Below are positions 38,898 to 51,670 of a DNA stretch of 64,000 nucleotides, piece by piece; the first letter of the stretch is position 1, and each line of letters begins with the position of its first letter. Source of the stretch: Dromiciops gliroides (Eukaryota > Chordata > Mammalia > Microbiotheria > Microbiotheriidae); NCBI RefSeq assembly GCF_019393635.1, contig NC_057861.1, positions 379,527,815 through 379,591,814 of the forward strand. Reading direction: 5' to 3'. The notes under the pieces are model-generated. The model was not told the origin of the DNA. It saw nothing but the letters and a program-made list of their open reading frames with translations, and did no database searches. Made by a program: the position numbers and the translations under genes.

Positions 38898-39042
38898 TTT
38901 TTTTATAGTGAGGCAATTGGGGTTAAGTGACTTGCCCAGGGTGACACAGCTAGTAAGTGTTAAGTGTCTGAGGCCGGATTTGAACTCAAGTACTCCTCAC
39001 TCGAGGGCCAGTGCCCTATCTACTGTGCCAGCTAGCTGTCCC
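38898..39042 (-). mobile_element. WSINE1-like SINE inside L1 ORF1 region
   Basis: The copy has the tail GTGAGGCAATTGGGG, the core GTGTTAAGTGTCTGAGG and the head GCTAGCTGTCCC. A perfect 13-bp duplication AAAATAATTTCTT lies at 38885-38897 and 39043-39055. It belongs to the AACAC/CAATTGCC subtype. Confidence 0.94.
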
Positions 39043-42000
39043 AAAATAATTTCTTAAGAATCAAAATTGGGAAGATGAAAGCTAGTGACTCAATGAGACA
39101 AAAGGAAGAAGTAAAGAAAATCAGAAGTTTACAAAAGTAGAAGAAAATGAAAATATTTCATCAGAAAAATCAACAGACATGGAAAATAGATTCAGGAGGG
39201 ACAATTTAGGAATAATTGGACTACCTGAGGACCATGATCAAAAAAGAGCCTGGACAGCATATTTTATGACATCATCAGTTTGAACTGACCCCAATGACTC
39301 AGAACCCCAGGAAAAAAATATAATTGCAAGAATCTACTGATAACTTCCTGAAAGAGACATCAAAATGAAAATTCCAATGAATTCTATAATCAAATTCCAG
39401 AATTATCACATAATGTAGAAAATACTGTAAGCAGCCACAAAGAAACGATTTAAATATCAAGAAGCCACAATCAGGACCATGCAGGATATGGCAGCTTCAA
39501 CATTAAAGGATCAGAGGGCTTGGAATATGACATTTTGGAGGGCAAAAGAACTTAGATCAAAACCAATAATTTACTTCCCAGCAAAATTAAGGATAATCTT
39601 TCAGAGGAAAAGATAGGCATTTGACAAAATAGGAGATTTTAAAACTTTCCTAATGAAAAGCCCAGAAATGAACAGAAAATTCAATCTACAAATACAAGAC
39701 ACAAGAGAAGCATGAAAAGGTAAAACAGGAGGAAAACATGTTATTCGATATGGTTTAACAGTTTACATCCCACATAGAGAAGAAGATACTTATAACCTTT
39801 GAGAACTGTATCTTTATTTGGACAGATAAAAGGAAGACACATAGACAGAGGATGTGGATATAAGTTGATTCTGATGTCATGGTATTAAAAAAAATAAGAG
39901 GTGACAAAAAGGATTATACTAGGAGAAGAGGAAAGGGAAGGCAGGATGTAGTAAATCACATCACATGAAAAGGCACAAAAGACCTATTACATTAGAAGGA
40001 AAGAAGGGAGTATTGAGCTTTGTTTCAACCTTACTCTCATCATCTGATTTGGCTGAAGAAGGGAATAACATTCACACTCAGTTGGTTTATCTTACCTTAT
40101 AGGAAAGTAGGAAAGGGTGAAGAAAAGTAGGGAAAGGGGAAGGAAAAGGGTGAGTTAGAAATAGAAGGAAAGGTAAAACTAGGAGGCAAAAGGGGAAAGA
40201 CAAAGGGTGTGCGGCTGATAGAAATTTAAGTAGATTGAGGGAGGTGGTGGTCAGAAGCAAAACACTGGTGAAATGGAACAGGGGGAAAGGAAAGAGAAAA
40301 GTACAAACAAGGAGAAAAATAGGATGTCTGGAAATACATAGAAACCATAACCATGTATGTGAATGGGGTGGACTCTCCCATAAAACAGAATTGAATAGCA
40401 GAGTGTATTAAAAAACAGTCCTACAATTTGTTGTTTACAAGAAACACATCTGAAGCAGAGAGTTACATACAGTGAAAGTAAAAGGCTGGAGCAGAATATA
40501 TTATGCTTAGCTGAAGTAAAAATAAAAAATCAGCAGAGGTAGCAATCCTTATCTCAGACAAAGTAAAGGCAAAAATAGATCTAATTAAAAGATATAAAGT
40601 AGGGAACTACATCTTGCTAAAAGGTACCATAGACAATGAAGTAATGTAAATACTAAACATATAAGAAAGAAGTTAAGGAGTTGAATAGAATTTTCAAAAA
40701 AATAATATGATAGACCTCTGGAGAAAACTGAATGGGAATAGAAAGGAATATACCTTTTTTCAGTGGTACATGGCTACTACACAAAAACTGACCATGTAAT
40801 AGGGCATAAAAACCTCGCAGCCAAATGCATAAAGGCAGAAATAGTAAATGAATCATTTTCAGGTTATGATTCAATAAAAATGATGTATAATAAGGGGCCG
40901 CTTAAATATAGACCAAAATGAATTGGAAATTAATAATCTCAACCAAAAGAGTGTGTCAAACAACAACAAAAAAATCATAGAAATGATCAATCATTTTAGC
41001 AAAGAGAATGAAAGCAAATGAGACAATATGACAAACCTTATGGAATGCAGCCAAATCAGTTCTTAGGGGAAATTTTATATCTCTAAATGACTACATGAAT
41101 AAAATAGAGAAATAACAGATAATAAATTAGGCATGAAACTAAAAAAGCTAGAATTAGAATAAATTTAAAATTCCTACTTAAATAACAAATTAAAAATTCT
41201 GAAAATTAAAGGACATATAAATAAAAAGGAAAGTAAAAGGAATATAAAATTAATTAATAAAACTAAAATCTGGTTCTATGAATATAACAATAAAATAAAT
41301 AAACCTTTAGTTAATTTGATTATTTTTTTTAAAGAAGAAAACAAAATTACCAGCACCAAAAATGAAAAGGGTGAATTCACTACCAATGAAGAAGAAATTA
41401 AAACAATAATTATGAACTATTTTGCCCAAATATATGCCAATAAATTTGTCGATCTAAATGAAATAGATATTTTAAAATATTTATAATATATATACATACA
41501 TATATATGTATATATATATCCCAGATTAACAGAAGATGAAATAAAATTCTTAAATTAGCCCATTTAAAAAAAAGAAATTGAACAAATTATCAATGAAAAG
41601 AATAAGAAAAAATCTCAAGAGTCAGATGAGATTAAAGGGAATTCTACCAAACATATAAAGAACAATTAATTCCAATACTATACAAACTATTAGGGAAAAT
41701 AGGTGAAGAAGGAATCCCACCAAATTCTTTTTATGAGACAAATATGGTTCTGATAACTAAACCAGGAAGAGCAAAAAGAGAGAAAGAAAATTATAAACTC
41801 CTTAATAAATATTGATACAAAAATTAAAAACAGAATATTAGCAAAGAGATTTTTAGCTATGTATCACCAGGATAATACATTATAACTACTCAGAATATAT
41901 ACCAGGAATGCAGGGCTGGTTCAATATTAGGAAAAACTATCAACATAATTAACCACATCTATAACAAAACTAACCAAAAACATATGTTTATCTCAATAGA

Positions 42001-43894
42001 CGCAGAGAAATTTTTTGACAAAATACATCCCTCATTCCTATTAAAACACTAGAGAACATAGGAATAAATGGAGTTTTCCTTAAGATGATAAACAGTATCT
42101 ATCTAAAACTATCAGCAAGCATTATTCATCATAGGGATAAGTTAGAATTGTTCCCAATAAGATTGGGGTAAAAAAAAAAGTATGTCCATTATAACTACTA
42201 TTGCTCAATATTGTAGTAGAAATGTAAGCCTTAGCAATAAGGGAAGAAAAATAAATTGAAGGAATTAGAATAGGCAAGGATGAAACAAAACTATCACTCT
42301 TTGCATATGATATGATCATATACTTAGAGAATATTAAAGAATAAACTAAAACCTAGGTCAAACAACAACTTTAGCAAGGTTCAGGATATAAAATAAATCC
42401 ACATAAATCATCAGCATTTCTATATATGACCAACAAAACACAGAAACAAGAGATAGAAAGAGAAATTCCATTTAAAATAACTGTAAACAATATAAAATAT
42501 TTGGGAGTCTACCTGCCAAGACAAACCCAGGAATTATATGAACACAATTACAAAATAGTTTTCACACAAATAAAATCAGACTCAAACAAATGAGAAAATA
42601 TTATTTGCTTGTGGGTAGGCCATAGTAATATAATAAAAATGACAATTCTAATTAAAGTAATTTAGTTATTCAGTGTCATACCAATTAAACTATCAAAAAG
42701 TTATTTCATAAAGCCAGAAGAAATAATAACAAAATTCATCTGGAAGAACAAAAGGTCAAGAATATCAGGGGAATTAATGGAAAAAATGCAAAGAAAGGTA
42801 GCCTACCTGTACCAGATCTTAACTATATTATAAAGCAACAATCATCAAAACTATTTGATATTGGCTAGTGAATGGACTTGTGGATCAGTGCAATAAGTTA
42901 GACACACACAACACAGTAGTAAAGGAATATAGAAATCTTCTGTTTGATAAACCCTAAGAAGATAGCCTCTGGGATATTAATTCATTATTTGACCAAAACT
43001 GCTTGGAAAAGTGGAAAACAGTATGGCAGAAACTAGGCATAGACTAAGATCATACACAGTACACAAAAGCAAAGTCAAAATGGCTACATGACCTAGACAT
43101 AAAGGGTGGTACCACAGGAAAATTAGGAAAGGAAGGAATAGTTTACTTGTCAGATCTATAAAAAGGGGAAGGATTTTTGAACAAAGATGAGATAGATAAC
43201 ATTATGAAATGCAAAATGGATAATTTTAATTACATTAAATTAAAAAGGGGTCGCACAAAGAAAACCAATCTAAACCAGATTAGAATGAAAGCAGAAATCT
43301 GTGAAACAATTTTCCCAGCCAGTATCTCTGATAAAGGTTTTATATGTAAAATACATAGGGAACTAACTCAAATATATAAGAATGCAAGTCATTCTCCAAC
43401 TGAAAAATGGTCAAAGCAACCATTCTGGAGAACAATTTGGAATTATGCCCAAAGGACTATGGGATTCTGCATATCTTTTAACCCTGTAATACCACTGCTA
43501 GGTCTGTGTCCCAAAGAGATCATAAAAAAGGGAAAAGGACTCACATGTACAAAACTAATTATAGCAGCTCTCTTTGTGGTGGCAAAGAATTGGAAATTGA
43601 GGAAATATCCATCAATTGGGGAATGACTGAACAAGTTGTGGTATATGAATGTAATGGAATACTATTGTTATGTAAGAAATGATAAGCCGGCAGATTTCAG
43701 AAAAACCTGGAAAGACTTAAGTGGATTGATGCTGAGTGAAATGAGCAGAACCAGGAGAACATTATACATAGTAAGCAATGTTGTGTGATAATCAACTGTG
43801 ATAGATTTAACTCTTCTGAGCAATACAATGATCCAAGATAACTCCAAAGGACTCATGATGGATAATATTTTCCACATCTAGAAAAAAGAACTGT

Positions 43895-44745
43895 ATACTC
43901 TGAGGTACCACCTCACACCTATCCAATTGACTAATATGATAAATTATAAATTCTGGAGGAGATGTGGGAAATTTGGAACACTAATGCACCATTGGAACTT
44001 TGAACTGATCCAACCATTCTGGAGATCAGTTTGGAAACATTTTCAAAAGGCTATGAATCTTTTATATATATATATCCTATATATATATAAATGGAAAACA
44101 GGACCTGCAAGTACAAAAATCTTTATAATTGCTCTTTGTGTAGTGGCAAAGAATGGGAAATTGAGGGGATGCCCATGAATTGGTTATGGACCAAGTTATG
44201 GTCTATGAATATAATGGAATATTATCCTTCTGTAAGAAATGATAAGCAGGTATATTTCTGAAAAACCTGGAAAGTTTTACATACATTGATGCTGAGTGAA
44301 ATGAGCAGAAGCAAGAAAACATTATAGACATTATTGACAACATTATGTGATGCTTGACTGTGATACACTAAGATCTTCTCAGCAATACAATGATCCAAGA
44401 GAATGCCAAAAGACTCATGAAGGAAAATGCTCTCCACACACAGAGAAAAGAAATATGGGGTCTGAATGCAGATCGAAGCATGCTATTTTTACTTTTGTTG
44501 TTGCTTTGTTGTTGTTGTTTCTTCTTTCTTGTGTTGTTGGTTTTTTCCTTTTGCTCTGACTCTTCTTTTATAATATGAATAGTGAGGAAATAGGATTAAG
44601 ATGATTGTAATGTATAACCTATATTGGATTGATAGCTGGCTTTGGGAGGGGTAAGGAAACGAAGGAAGGGAGAAAAAATTGGAACTCACCATCTTACAAA
44701 AGTGAATGTTGAAAATTACCTTTAGCTATAATTTGAAAAAGAAAA
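43895..44745 (+). mobile_element. Duplicated L1 3' module
   Basis: The L1 at 38015 first reads through its C-terminus, with an in-frame internal loss (EKWSK joined to QPFWR at about 43414), to the 3' UTR start near 43890. Directly after that, a second copy of the same 3' region starts at ACTCTGAGGTACCACCTCAC and runs to the tail. The two parallel stretches are similar but clearly diverged. It is either an old partial duplication or a second 5'-truncated L1 placed end to end. Confidence 0.8.
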
Positions 44746-44869
44746 AAGGTCTGGTAAAACAACAAGAACAACAACAAAAAGACCCAATAGACAAAGGTAA
44801 GCAATTGGGGGAAACAATTAGTAAAAGTCATTTTGGTATATTCAAACTATCTGTATTTAAATGAAAAAA

Positions 44870-45030
44870 GAGAGACAATGTTGAAATCAAAAATGTATAT
44901 GCATATATGTGTATATAAATATATGTTCACACACGTGAATATGCATGTATATTGTACACATATGTGAGAATATAACTGTTTTATTTATACTTAAGAGCAT
45001 ATGTGTATGTGTGTGCATATGCATATGTTT
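44870..45030. repeat. Imperfect TATG/TGTA-rich simple sequence
   Basis: This is an interrupted run of ATATGTGTATAT-type units between the L1 tail and the next SINE. Confidence 0.6.
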
Positions 45031-45046
45031 GATTTATGATGATGAG

Positions 45047-45188
45047 GGGGCAGCTAGGTGGCACAGTGGATAAAGCCCCCGCCCTGGATTCAGGAGGACC
45101 TGAGTTCAAATCCGGCCTCAGACACTTGACACTTACTAGCTATGTGAACCTGAGCAAGTCACTTAACCCTCATAGCCCTGAAAAAAAA
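45047..45188 (+). mobile_element. WSINE1-like SINE
   Basis: The copy runs from GGGGCAGCTAGGTGGCACAG to the tail CCCTCATAGCCCTG and poly-A. The target duplication TTATGATGATGAG is perfect (45034-45046 and 45189-45201). It belongs to the GACAC/CTCATTGCC subtype and is well preserved. Confidence 0.94.
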
Positions 45189-45204
45189 TTATGATGATGA
45201 GACT

Positions 45205-45320
45205 TATATATCACCAATGATGAGCAAACATACTGCTAGATGCTAGGGCACAAAGAGATATATGGCAAATAATAACCAGCTCTCAATAAACTCACATCCT
45301 AATGAAATTGGAAAAACAAT
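45205..45320 (-). mobile_element. L2 3' terminus fragment
   Basis: ACTGCTAGATGCTAGGGCAC followed by CTCAATAAACTCACATCCTA is the reverse complement of the L2 3' end. Confidence 0.55.
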
Positions 45321-45379
45321 TGAGCTTGTTTTTCAGCTCTCATTAAATTACAAAGATGGTGATGATGATCTTTATGATG

Positions 45380-45645
45380 ATGAAAATATTGCTAATAACT
45401 GACATTTATATAGGATTTTTTCAAGTTTTAAAAATACTTTACACACATTGTATCAATTAAACCTCATCACACTAGGAGGTAAACATTATAATTCTTGTCT
45501 TCATCGTTTAGATGAGTAAACTGAGTGAAATGCTATGTGAACTGAACATGATCACAGAACTACTAAATGGGTGATCTGAGATTTGAACATATATCTTTTT
45601 TTTACCTCCAAGTACAGCATTTTTTCTGCTATGCTACCATGGTTG
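45380..45645 (-). mobile_element. MIR-family SINE
   Basis: The plus strand shows ACATTTATATAGGATTTTTT, the AATACTTTACACACATTGTA block, TTTAGATGAGTAAACTGAG and the ATCACAGAACTACTAAATGG block. This is a nearly complete reverse MIR. Confidence 0.7.
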
Positions 45646-46137
45646 TTTTCTATTGCTGAGTTGTGAATTTCCACAAATCTAAAATATAAATACTTTCCTA
45701 GATAATCATTAAGTTTCCTTCTAACTCCAGATCCTATAATTTGATCACTTGATAATGTTCAATTCTAAAATTCCATAATTGAGGAAACACAGATCAAAAG
45801 TGACTTTCCCAAGGTAGTACTTAAAATTCGTAAGTAGGGGAGGCAAGATATTATTTTTGCCAATCCCTACTTCTGAAGGAGGCTATATTCCATAAACATT
45901 TGTTTCCATGATAAAAATTGTTCATGTTAATATAATTTTGCCTAACCAAATATTTAATAACTATTTATAACTATTTTAGATCAATTATCTTAAGTCAATA
46001 GGTAGGTCCAAATTCTTCTCTTCAATCTTGCATAATTGACATTTTATACTATTTACATTTACATGCATAAATTTACATTTTGAATAATAAAATAATATCT
46101 TCAGTCTGTTATAATAAACTAAGCTCTTGGTATGAAT

Positions 46138-46440
46138 CACAGGCTGATATGATACATAGTGCTAGGAGAGAGAGAGACAGAGACAGAGAAAGAGATGCAG
46201 ACAGAGAACATACTGGATACAAAAGTAGACCTGAAGCCAGAAATACATGGGTTCAAATACCATTTCTGAGATAATGATACTGTTATACTGGGAAAGTTAC
46301 TTACCTTCTCCAAAACATTAGGAGCTCCCTAAGACTATAAATTACATTGAAAATTCCAACCTGCATAGAGGAAATTGTCTCTCTAGAGGTTCCTATATCA
46401 ATGAAATCAAAGGAACAGTACCTATCCCTGATCCCTATTC
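46138..46440 (+). mobile_element. MAR1-like CORE-SINE
   Basis: A tRNA-like part with a (GA)n insertion leads to ACATGGGTTCAAATACC. The family-specific 3' part CCTAAGACTATAAATTACAT, CCAACCTGCATAGAGG and CTATATCAATGAAATCA follows. I know this tail as a marsupial SINE, MAR1 in my recollection. Confidence 0.7.
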
Positions 46441-47924
46441 TCTGGAACTATAAGAATGCTGGAGTGACCCTAACATAGAGACAAAATTTTATAATAAGAA
46501 AATATTTTAGAATACAACTTAGTATGTGGTCATAGTGAAAATCAGAGACTCTTTGTGATCCTATCTATAAACTGAAACAAAACAAACATAAGAACTATAG
46601 TGAATTAATATTTCTTTCACAGAAATCTATTATAGCTCATTTTTTTCTTATCTCATTTGTCACACAAGTTCTTCATTTTATTCTCTTTTCTTGAATGATA
46701 AAATTAGGGAAGAGAGTACCTTTTAGTACATTATATTCTTAGGAATCAGAATGTGCTCTTAAGTCTAATTGCTGCTGAGCTTACTAGTTACAGCTCATTT
46801 AAGTAATTTAACTGCACTTAATGAATTCTCTAATGCACAGTAGACTAACTTCTATATGAAGCATGTGATATAAAGCCAATTTTTAAACTCTTTGAAGAAC
46901 TAAAAATGTTCTCGTTTTCATTTTGGTTCACTAAAAAGTGAATTTCCAACTCCTACTGTAGTTGTAGATGAGAAAGCTAGTGGTCAATAAGCTGCATTTC
47001 ATAAGCCAAATGAACCTCTAGTGCTTGTCAAAGTTCAATGAGGGTTTTCATGTTTGGAATCTCAAACGTACCTATGTATTCATTTTTAATGATTGGAGTG
47101 CCCATAAATTTTAGTCAATGACATGCTCTCCATCTAATATCAGTTTTACCATAGATGAGTCTCTAATGTATAACAGCAATTCATTTTGAAAGGAACCCAA
47201 TCCAGGAAAAAAAAAAAGCTAGACTAAAGGGCATCATTTTGTTACATTGATAAGGTTGGTAGCACATGACAGGGAAATGATTCCATAGTCACTGATATAT
47301 TTCACATAATTTTCTTTTTCATTAAATTCTTCAGGTTTTTCTCTTTATTTGTAAAGGCACAATTCAGTTAATGGTTTTTTTTTTCCTTTAAATATTCTGG
47401 GTATTGAAATAACAATAATACTTATTGCTCTTATTTTCTACTTTTAAATAGCTGAGTATGAATGAAATAGACCTTATAAATAGTTATTTGAATTCAATTA
47501 GTGCAGTCTTGTATAAATCTACCTGACCAAAACTGTAACAATTTATGCCGAAGGAAAAATAAGTGATAAAACCTGATTTATTTGCCCTCTATTGGTCTCC
47601 CCAAGGAAAGACATGTTGTTAATCATTCCCCGGGGGTACTGTAACTATGACTATTTATTTAGGTATAGTTAGTTATACTTATCTTGTCCTGAATATTTGG
47701 AAATCTGAATTATCTAGTCATTTGAATCCTTTGACTCATTAATTCTATCTACCAACTGACAGATGTATCATCTATCTATCTACCTATAAACATACATACA
47801 TATACGTATTTAGTGCAGAAAGGGGCCTAATAGATTATTTTTTTGTGAATTTGCACATTGTGATTTGATGTATGCCTATTTGTATCTATAAACACATTTA
47901 CATTTGTAATAGGATCATATATTT
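46441..47924. other. Single-copy-looking spacer
   Basis: No repeat was recognised over about 1.5 kb and no exon is supported. The interval has mixed composition, less biased than its neighbours, and could contain conserved non-coding sequence. Confidence 0.4.
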
Positions 47925-48105
47925 AGAAATGACAGGAACATTAGATACTTTTAGTCCAACTCAGTCGGATCAAAGATGAAGAATTTAAGGCTGAGAAGGA
48001 TGGCTTGCCCATGGTTACAGAGTTAGGAAATGACAATGGTGAATTTTGAACCCAGGTTCTCTAATTCCAAATCGAATTCTCCTTCCACTGTGTCACAGAA
48101 AATAT
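47925..48105 (-). mobile_element. MIR-like fragment
   Basis: AAGATGAAGAATTTAAGGC, ATGGTTACAGAGTTAGG and TTTGAACCCAGGTTCTC on the plus strand match a reverse MIR-type core and head. Confidence 0.6.
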
Positions 48106-48309
48106 CCCTGGATGTCCCTGATTTTCACAAAGGGGTAAGTAAAGGATATATAATTATTAATTGTCATAATAGCAGTCATATAATACAAGTTATTAAAAAA
48201 AGAATTATTATGATGATATACCTGATAAGTGGTCTACTTAAAGCTCTTAAAGTAGGGGAACATACCCTGCCTAGAAGTAGCCCATTTTACTATTATATAG
48301 TTCTATTTC

Positions 48310-48480
48310 AAAGGAAATTCCCTTCATATCAGGTCTAAATTAGACTCTTTGAGAATTCCACCCATTGCTCCTAGCTATACCTTTCAGGGCCAAATAGAAC
48401 AACTCTAATCCTTTATCTATATGATAGCCATTCAAATGCTGGAAGATAGCAGACATTTTCCAATTTGTAAAACATTAGAG
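48310..48480 (+). mobile_element. L3/CR1-type LINE fragment
   Basis: CCCATTGCTCCTAGCTATAC, the GCCAAATAGAACAACTCTAA block and TGATAGCCATTCAAATGCT match the CR1-like L3 3' region. Confidence 0.65.
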
Positions 48481-49864
48481 AGATAACGCAAAATAAATGT
48501 AAAATTTGAAAAGAAACATAATCTAAGAAGTTATACTTCTGGATATTAAATAATTTGTCAAAAATCAGACAATTCCAGAGATGAACTGATCTCAATTAGT
48601 GTAAAAACATTGTGTGCTAGACTTTGTCAACAGTGATCTATAATGAATGAAGTTGTGTATGAGAATGAATGATGTTGAGTCCATTCTCATTGGTAGAACT
48701 TGGAAATAAGGATTATCTGAATGAAATGAGGTACATGAGCAAGAAATATTGATTTTTCAAACTAAGCTGGCTCTCAATGCATCAGGCTGAATGACCACAT
48801 CTGTTGTCTAAAAGCCATGGATGTATCCATGGCTCAAACAGATGCTCTTTGAAATACTGAAACATTACTTTAAAAAAAGAAAGAAATGGATTCACATGTA
48901 CAGCTCCTAGGGATAAATTTTCCTAAAAGAATATTTTCAATGTATTTTTAACAGTGCAGAATCTTTCCTTTGCTGTTGTACCTGCTCAAGTTGCAGATCC
49001 CTCAAAGACCTGAAAGTTAGTTCTATCTTAGCTTGCTTTTTTCAAGCTAAAGGGATGAAGGTGAAAATAAATACAGTCCTGACAAGCCAGTGAGCCCTAC
49101 ACAGCTTTGCTCTGGCCCATTTTTTACTCATTAAAAATGACACCATATTTGAAAACAAATAGAAGGAAATTCTTCAAAGGTTATTTGGGAATAAATTTAT
49201 TTTCAGTGATTGCTCCTTCCCTACTCCCATGCCATTTTCTGAGAGGTTCATTTCTTTCTTTCATAGCACAGCAAGAGTCACAATGATTATTATCAAATTC
49301 TTTTCAATGTCTAACTCATTCTGTTATACTATTAAATGCATATATTATATTCACAACTTGCCATCAACATTTGTCTATGTATGTGGTAATGAATAACTAA
49401 TAATAACCCATGAAGCTCTTTTAAGATATAAATTATGATGATGAAAAATGATTTGTTACCTGGAATGATCAGGTAAGTTAAAATTCAAAGAAAAGTATTA
49501 TGTTGCAGGCTCTTAAATAAATAGAAAGGGAATTCACACATGATTGAATCTTAGAGTCAAAGGGAAAGCATATTATAAAGAGTCAAAAGATGTTTTAATG
49601 CATCCTATTTCCTAAGAGAATGGTAATGTTTATCTTTTGAACATGAAGCAAAGGATTGCATGTTTGTTTCTGATCTGAGAAATGCTACTTTATAGTACTG
49701 TTTTTGCAGAAATTAGTGTAGTTCAATCAAATCTTTATTTTAAAGCATTATAATGACAGCATTATAATATTTCTGTCATAAGTGTTCTTAATGGTCAAGA
49801 GACTTGAATCTTACTCTTGGATGCACCTCTAATATTGCATGTAACTGAAACAATTCACATACAT
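48481..49864. other. AT-rich spacer, nothing recognised
   Basis: No repeat family, exon or RNA gene is seen. Confidence 0.45.
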
Positions 49865-50510
49865 TTAGAAGCTACCACATACAGAACACTGTGATAGGTG
49901 CTGATTACACAAAATAAAAATAAAACAGTGACTACTTTCATGGAGTTTACATTCTATTTTAAGGTCATAGTATGGCATGTACCCAAATAGGAAATGCAAT
50001 ATTATTTGAGACAAAAGATTATACTAAGAAAATGAGGAAAGATGTATGTAAGAAGTAGTAACTGAGAAAATTCTTAAAGGAAATTTGGAAATCTAAGAGG
50101 AGGAGTTGAGGAGAGAATATATTTCTGCCATGGGAGTCTATAAATGTGTGGGGAAAAGGGATCTAAGAGATTACCAAGATGGAAGTAGTAAAATTAAAGT
50201 TTAAAAAAAAAAGCAAGAAATGAAAATAGGAAACAAATTGTGGAGAACTTTTATGTGATGTTTGAAATTTTTATATTTTACCCTAAAAGAAATAGGGAGA
50301 CACCACAGTTTTTTAAACTTAGAAATTAGATAGTTAGACCTGTATTTGAGAATATGAAAAGGGCATCTGTGAGGCAGATAAAATGGGGAGAGGATTGGTT
50401 AGAAACACAGAAAACAGTTAGGATGCTCTTATCATAATTAGTATGATAGCTGATTGATAAAGGCCTGAACTGCAGTAGCATTCAAATTATCTGGAAGAAA
50501 CATAGGTAAC
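49865..50510 (-). mobile_element. L2 LINE 3' half
   Basis: The plus strand reads from a GTGATAGGTGCTGATTACAC L2 end through TTTACATTCTATTTTAAGG to diverged ORF sequence with TAAAATGGGGAGAGGATTGG. It is old and low in identity. Confidence 0.55.
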
Positions 50511-50565
50511 TAAATGTATGACATACAAGAAACATTAAAAGTATTACATATTTATATATTTCAAT

Positions 50566-50720
50566 TTTTAATTTTTTAAATTTTGTTGATGCAATTGGGG
50601 TTAAGTGACTTGCCCAGGGTCACACAGCTAGTAAGTATTAAGTGTCTGAGGCTAGATTTGAACTCAGGTCCTCCTGAATCCAGGGCCAGTGCTCTATCCA
50701 ATGCACCACCTATCTGCCCC
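50566..50720 (-). mobile_element. WSINE1-like SINE
   Basis: The target duplication ATATTTATATATTTCAAT is 18 bases and perfect (50548-50565 and 50721-50738), the longest in the window. The core is GTATTAAGTGTCTGAGG and the tail GATGCAATTGGGG, of the AACAC/CAATTGCC subtype. Confidence 0.95.
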
Positions 50721-51092
50721 ATATTTATATATTTCAATACACAATACATCTTCATTTTCAGACACATTTGTTTTATTTGATTTGGCATAGATTTCCAAGA
50801 TCTTGACATATTCTTTAATTCTTCACCATGAAATCTTACTTTTTAAGCATTTGATAAGAAATGAGTCTTGGATAAACAGTTCATTTTTTCTAATTATGGA
50901 CTTGAATTATATCCCAGAATTTTTCATTGGGATGTAAATAACATGAATTTACTGCATAAAATATGTTCAATTTCATCTCCTGAATACATTTGTTTTTTAA
51001 CTGTTCATGAAGTATGCTGTATTGTAAAGTCATTATGCAGTATCCTATCTCCATTAGGGAATTTCTTTTAAGTTATAATGATTCTACTTCTT

Positions 51093-51240
51093 TTTTTTTT
51101 TTTTTGCAGGGCAATTGGGGTTAAGTGACTTGCCCAGGGTCACACAGCTAGTAAGTGTTAAGTGTCTGAGGCCGGATTTGAACTCAGGTACTCCTGACTC
51201 CAGGGCCGGTGCTCTATCCACTGTGCCATCTAGCTGCCCC
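51093..51240 (-). mobile_element. WSINE1-like SINE
   Basis: A long T run is followed by GCAGGGCAATTGGGG and a core close to consensus. A perfect 15-bp duplication ATGATTCTACTTCTT flanks it (51078-51092 and 51241-51255). It appears to be one of the youngest copies. It belongs to the AACAC/CAATTGCC subtype. Confidence 0.95.
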
Positions 51241-51282
51241 ATGATTCTACTTCTTAATAGCACTATATCAATCTCTATCTAT

Positions 51283-51373
51283 TGTCTATGTATCCACATA
51301 CATATCCATATCCACATATTCATATATATATATATCCATGTATGCATACACATACACTCACTCACTCACTCAC

Positions 51374-51416
<43 letters not shown>
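51283..51416. repeat. ATATCC / ACTC / (CA)n compound microsatellite
   Basis: Degenerate CATATCCA units, (CACT)n and about 20 CA units follow one another. His/Thr-rich open frames across it are artefacts. Confidence 0.93.
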
Positions 51417-51417
<1 letters not shown>

Positions 51418-51519
51418 GTCCCTCCATAGGGATAATACTTCTAGGCTCACTGGAATTTTTTTTAATCCCCAAATATTTTGCAGTGATGATATTCAGTTCT
51501 TTCAGATTTACCTAGACTT

Positions 51520-51661
51520 TTTTTGGGGGGAGGGGGAGGGCAAAGAAGGTTAAGTGTCTTGCCCAGGGTCACACAGCTAGTCAGGTATCTGACGCTGGAT
51601 TTGAACTCAGGTCATCCTGAATCCGGGTCACTTCTTTATCCACTGTGTCACCTAGCTGCCC
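51520..51661 (-). mobile_element. WSINE1-like SINE
   Basis: The core is shortened (CTAGTCAGGTATCTGACGC), and the tail GGCAAAGAAGGTTAAGTG follows a G-rich run. The target duplication is CCTAGACTT (51511-51519 and 51662-51670). It is tentatively placed in the GACAC/CTCATTGCC subtype, since the diagnostic region is altered. Confidence 0.9.
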
Positions 51662-51670
51662 CCTAGACTT

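Larger units (their letters stand above)
38015..44745 (+). mobile_element. Second near-full-length L1, heavily decayed
   Basis: The 5' UTR (38015 to about 38740) begins near TGTGGAGTGAAACCAGGAAG and is unlike the 5' ends at 4475 and 35985, so this is a different L1 subfamily. ORF1 remnants run over about 38740-39720 with a SINE at 38898. The inter-ORF part is 39720-40330. ORF2 remnants follow from about 40330, with the endonuclease start near 40370 and the C-terminus near 43177-43626 (KCKMDNFNYIKLKRGR). No long frame survives. The 3' part is duplicated (43895-44745). Decay is clearly greater than in the 20158 copy. Confidence 0.9.

Noticed and set aside
51115-51429. Open frames beginning RLDLNSGTPDSRA-type peptides at several loci (22984, 28615, 50583, 51115 and others)
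   Set aside because: The recurring peptide is the antisense translation of the same SINE, so its apparent conservation reflects repeat copies and not a protein family.
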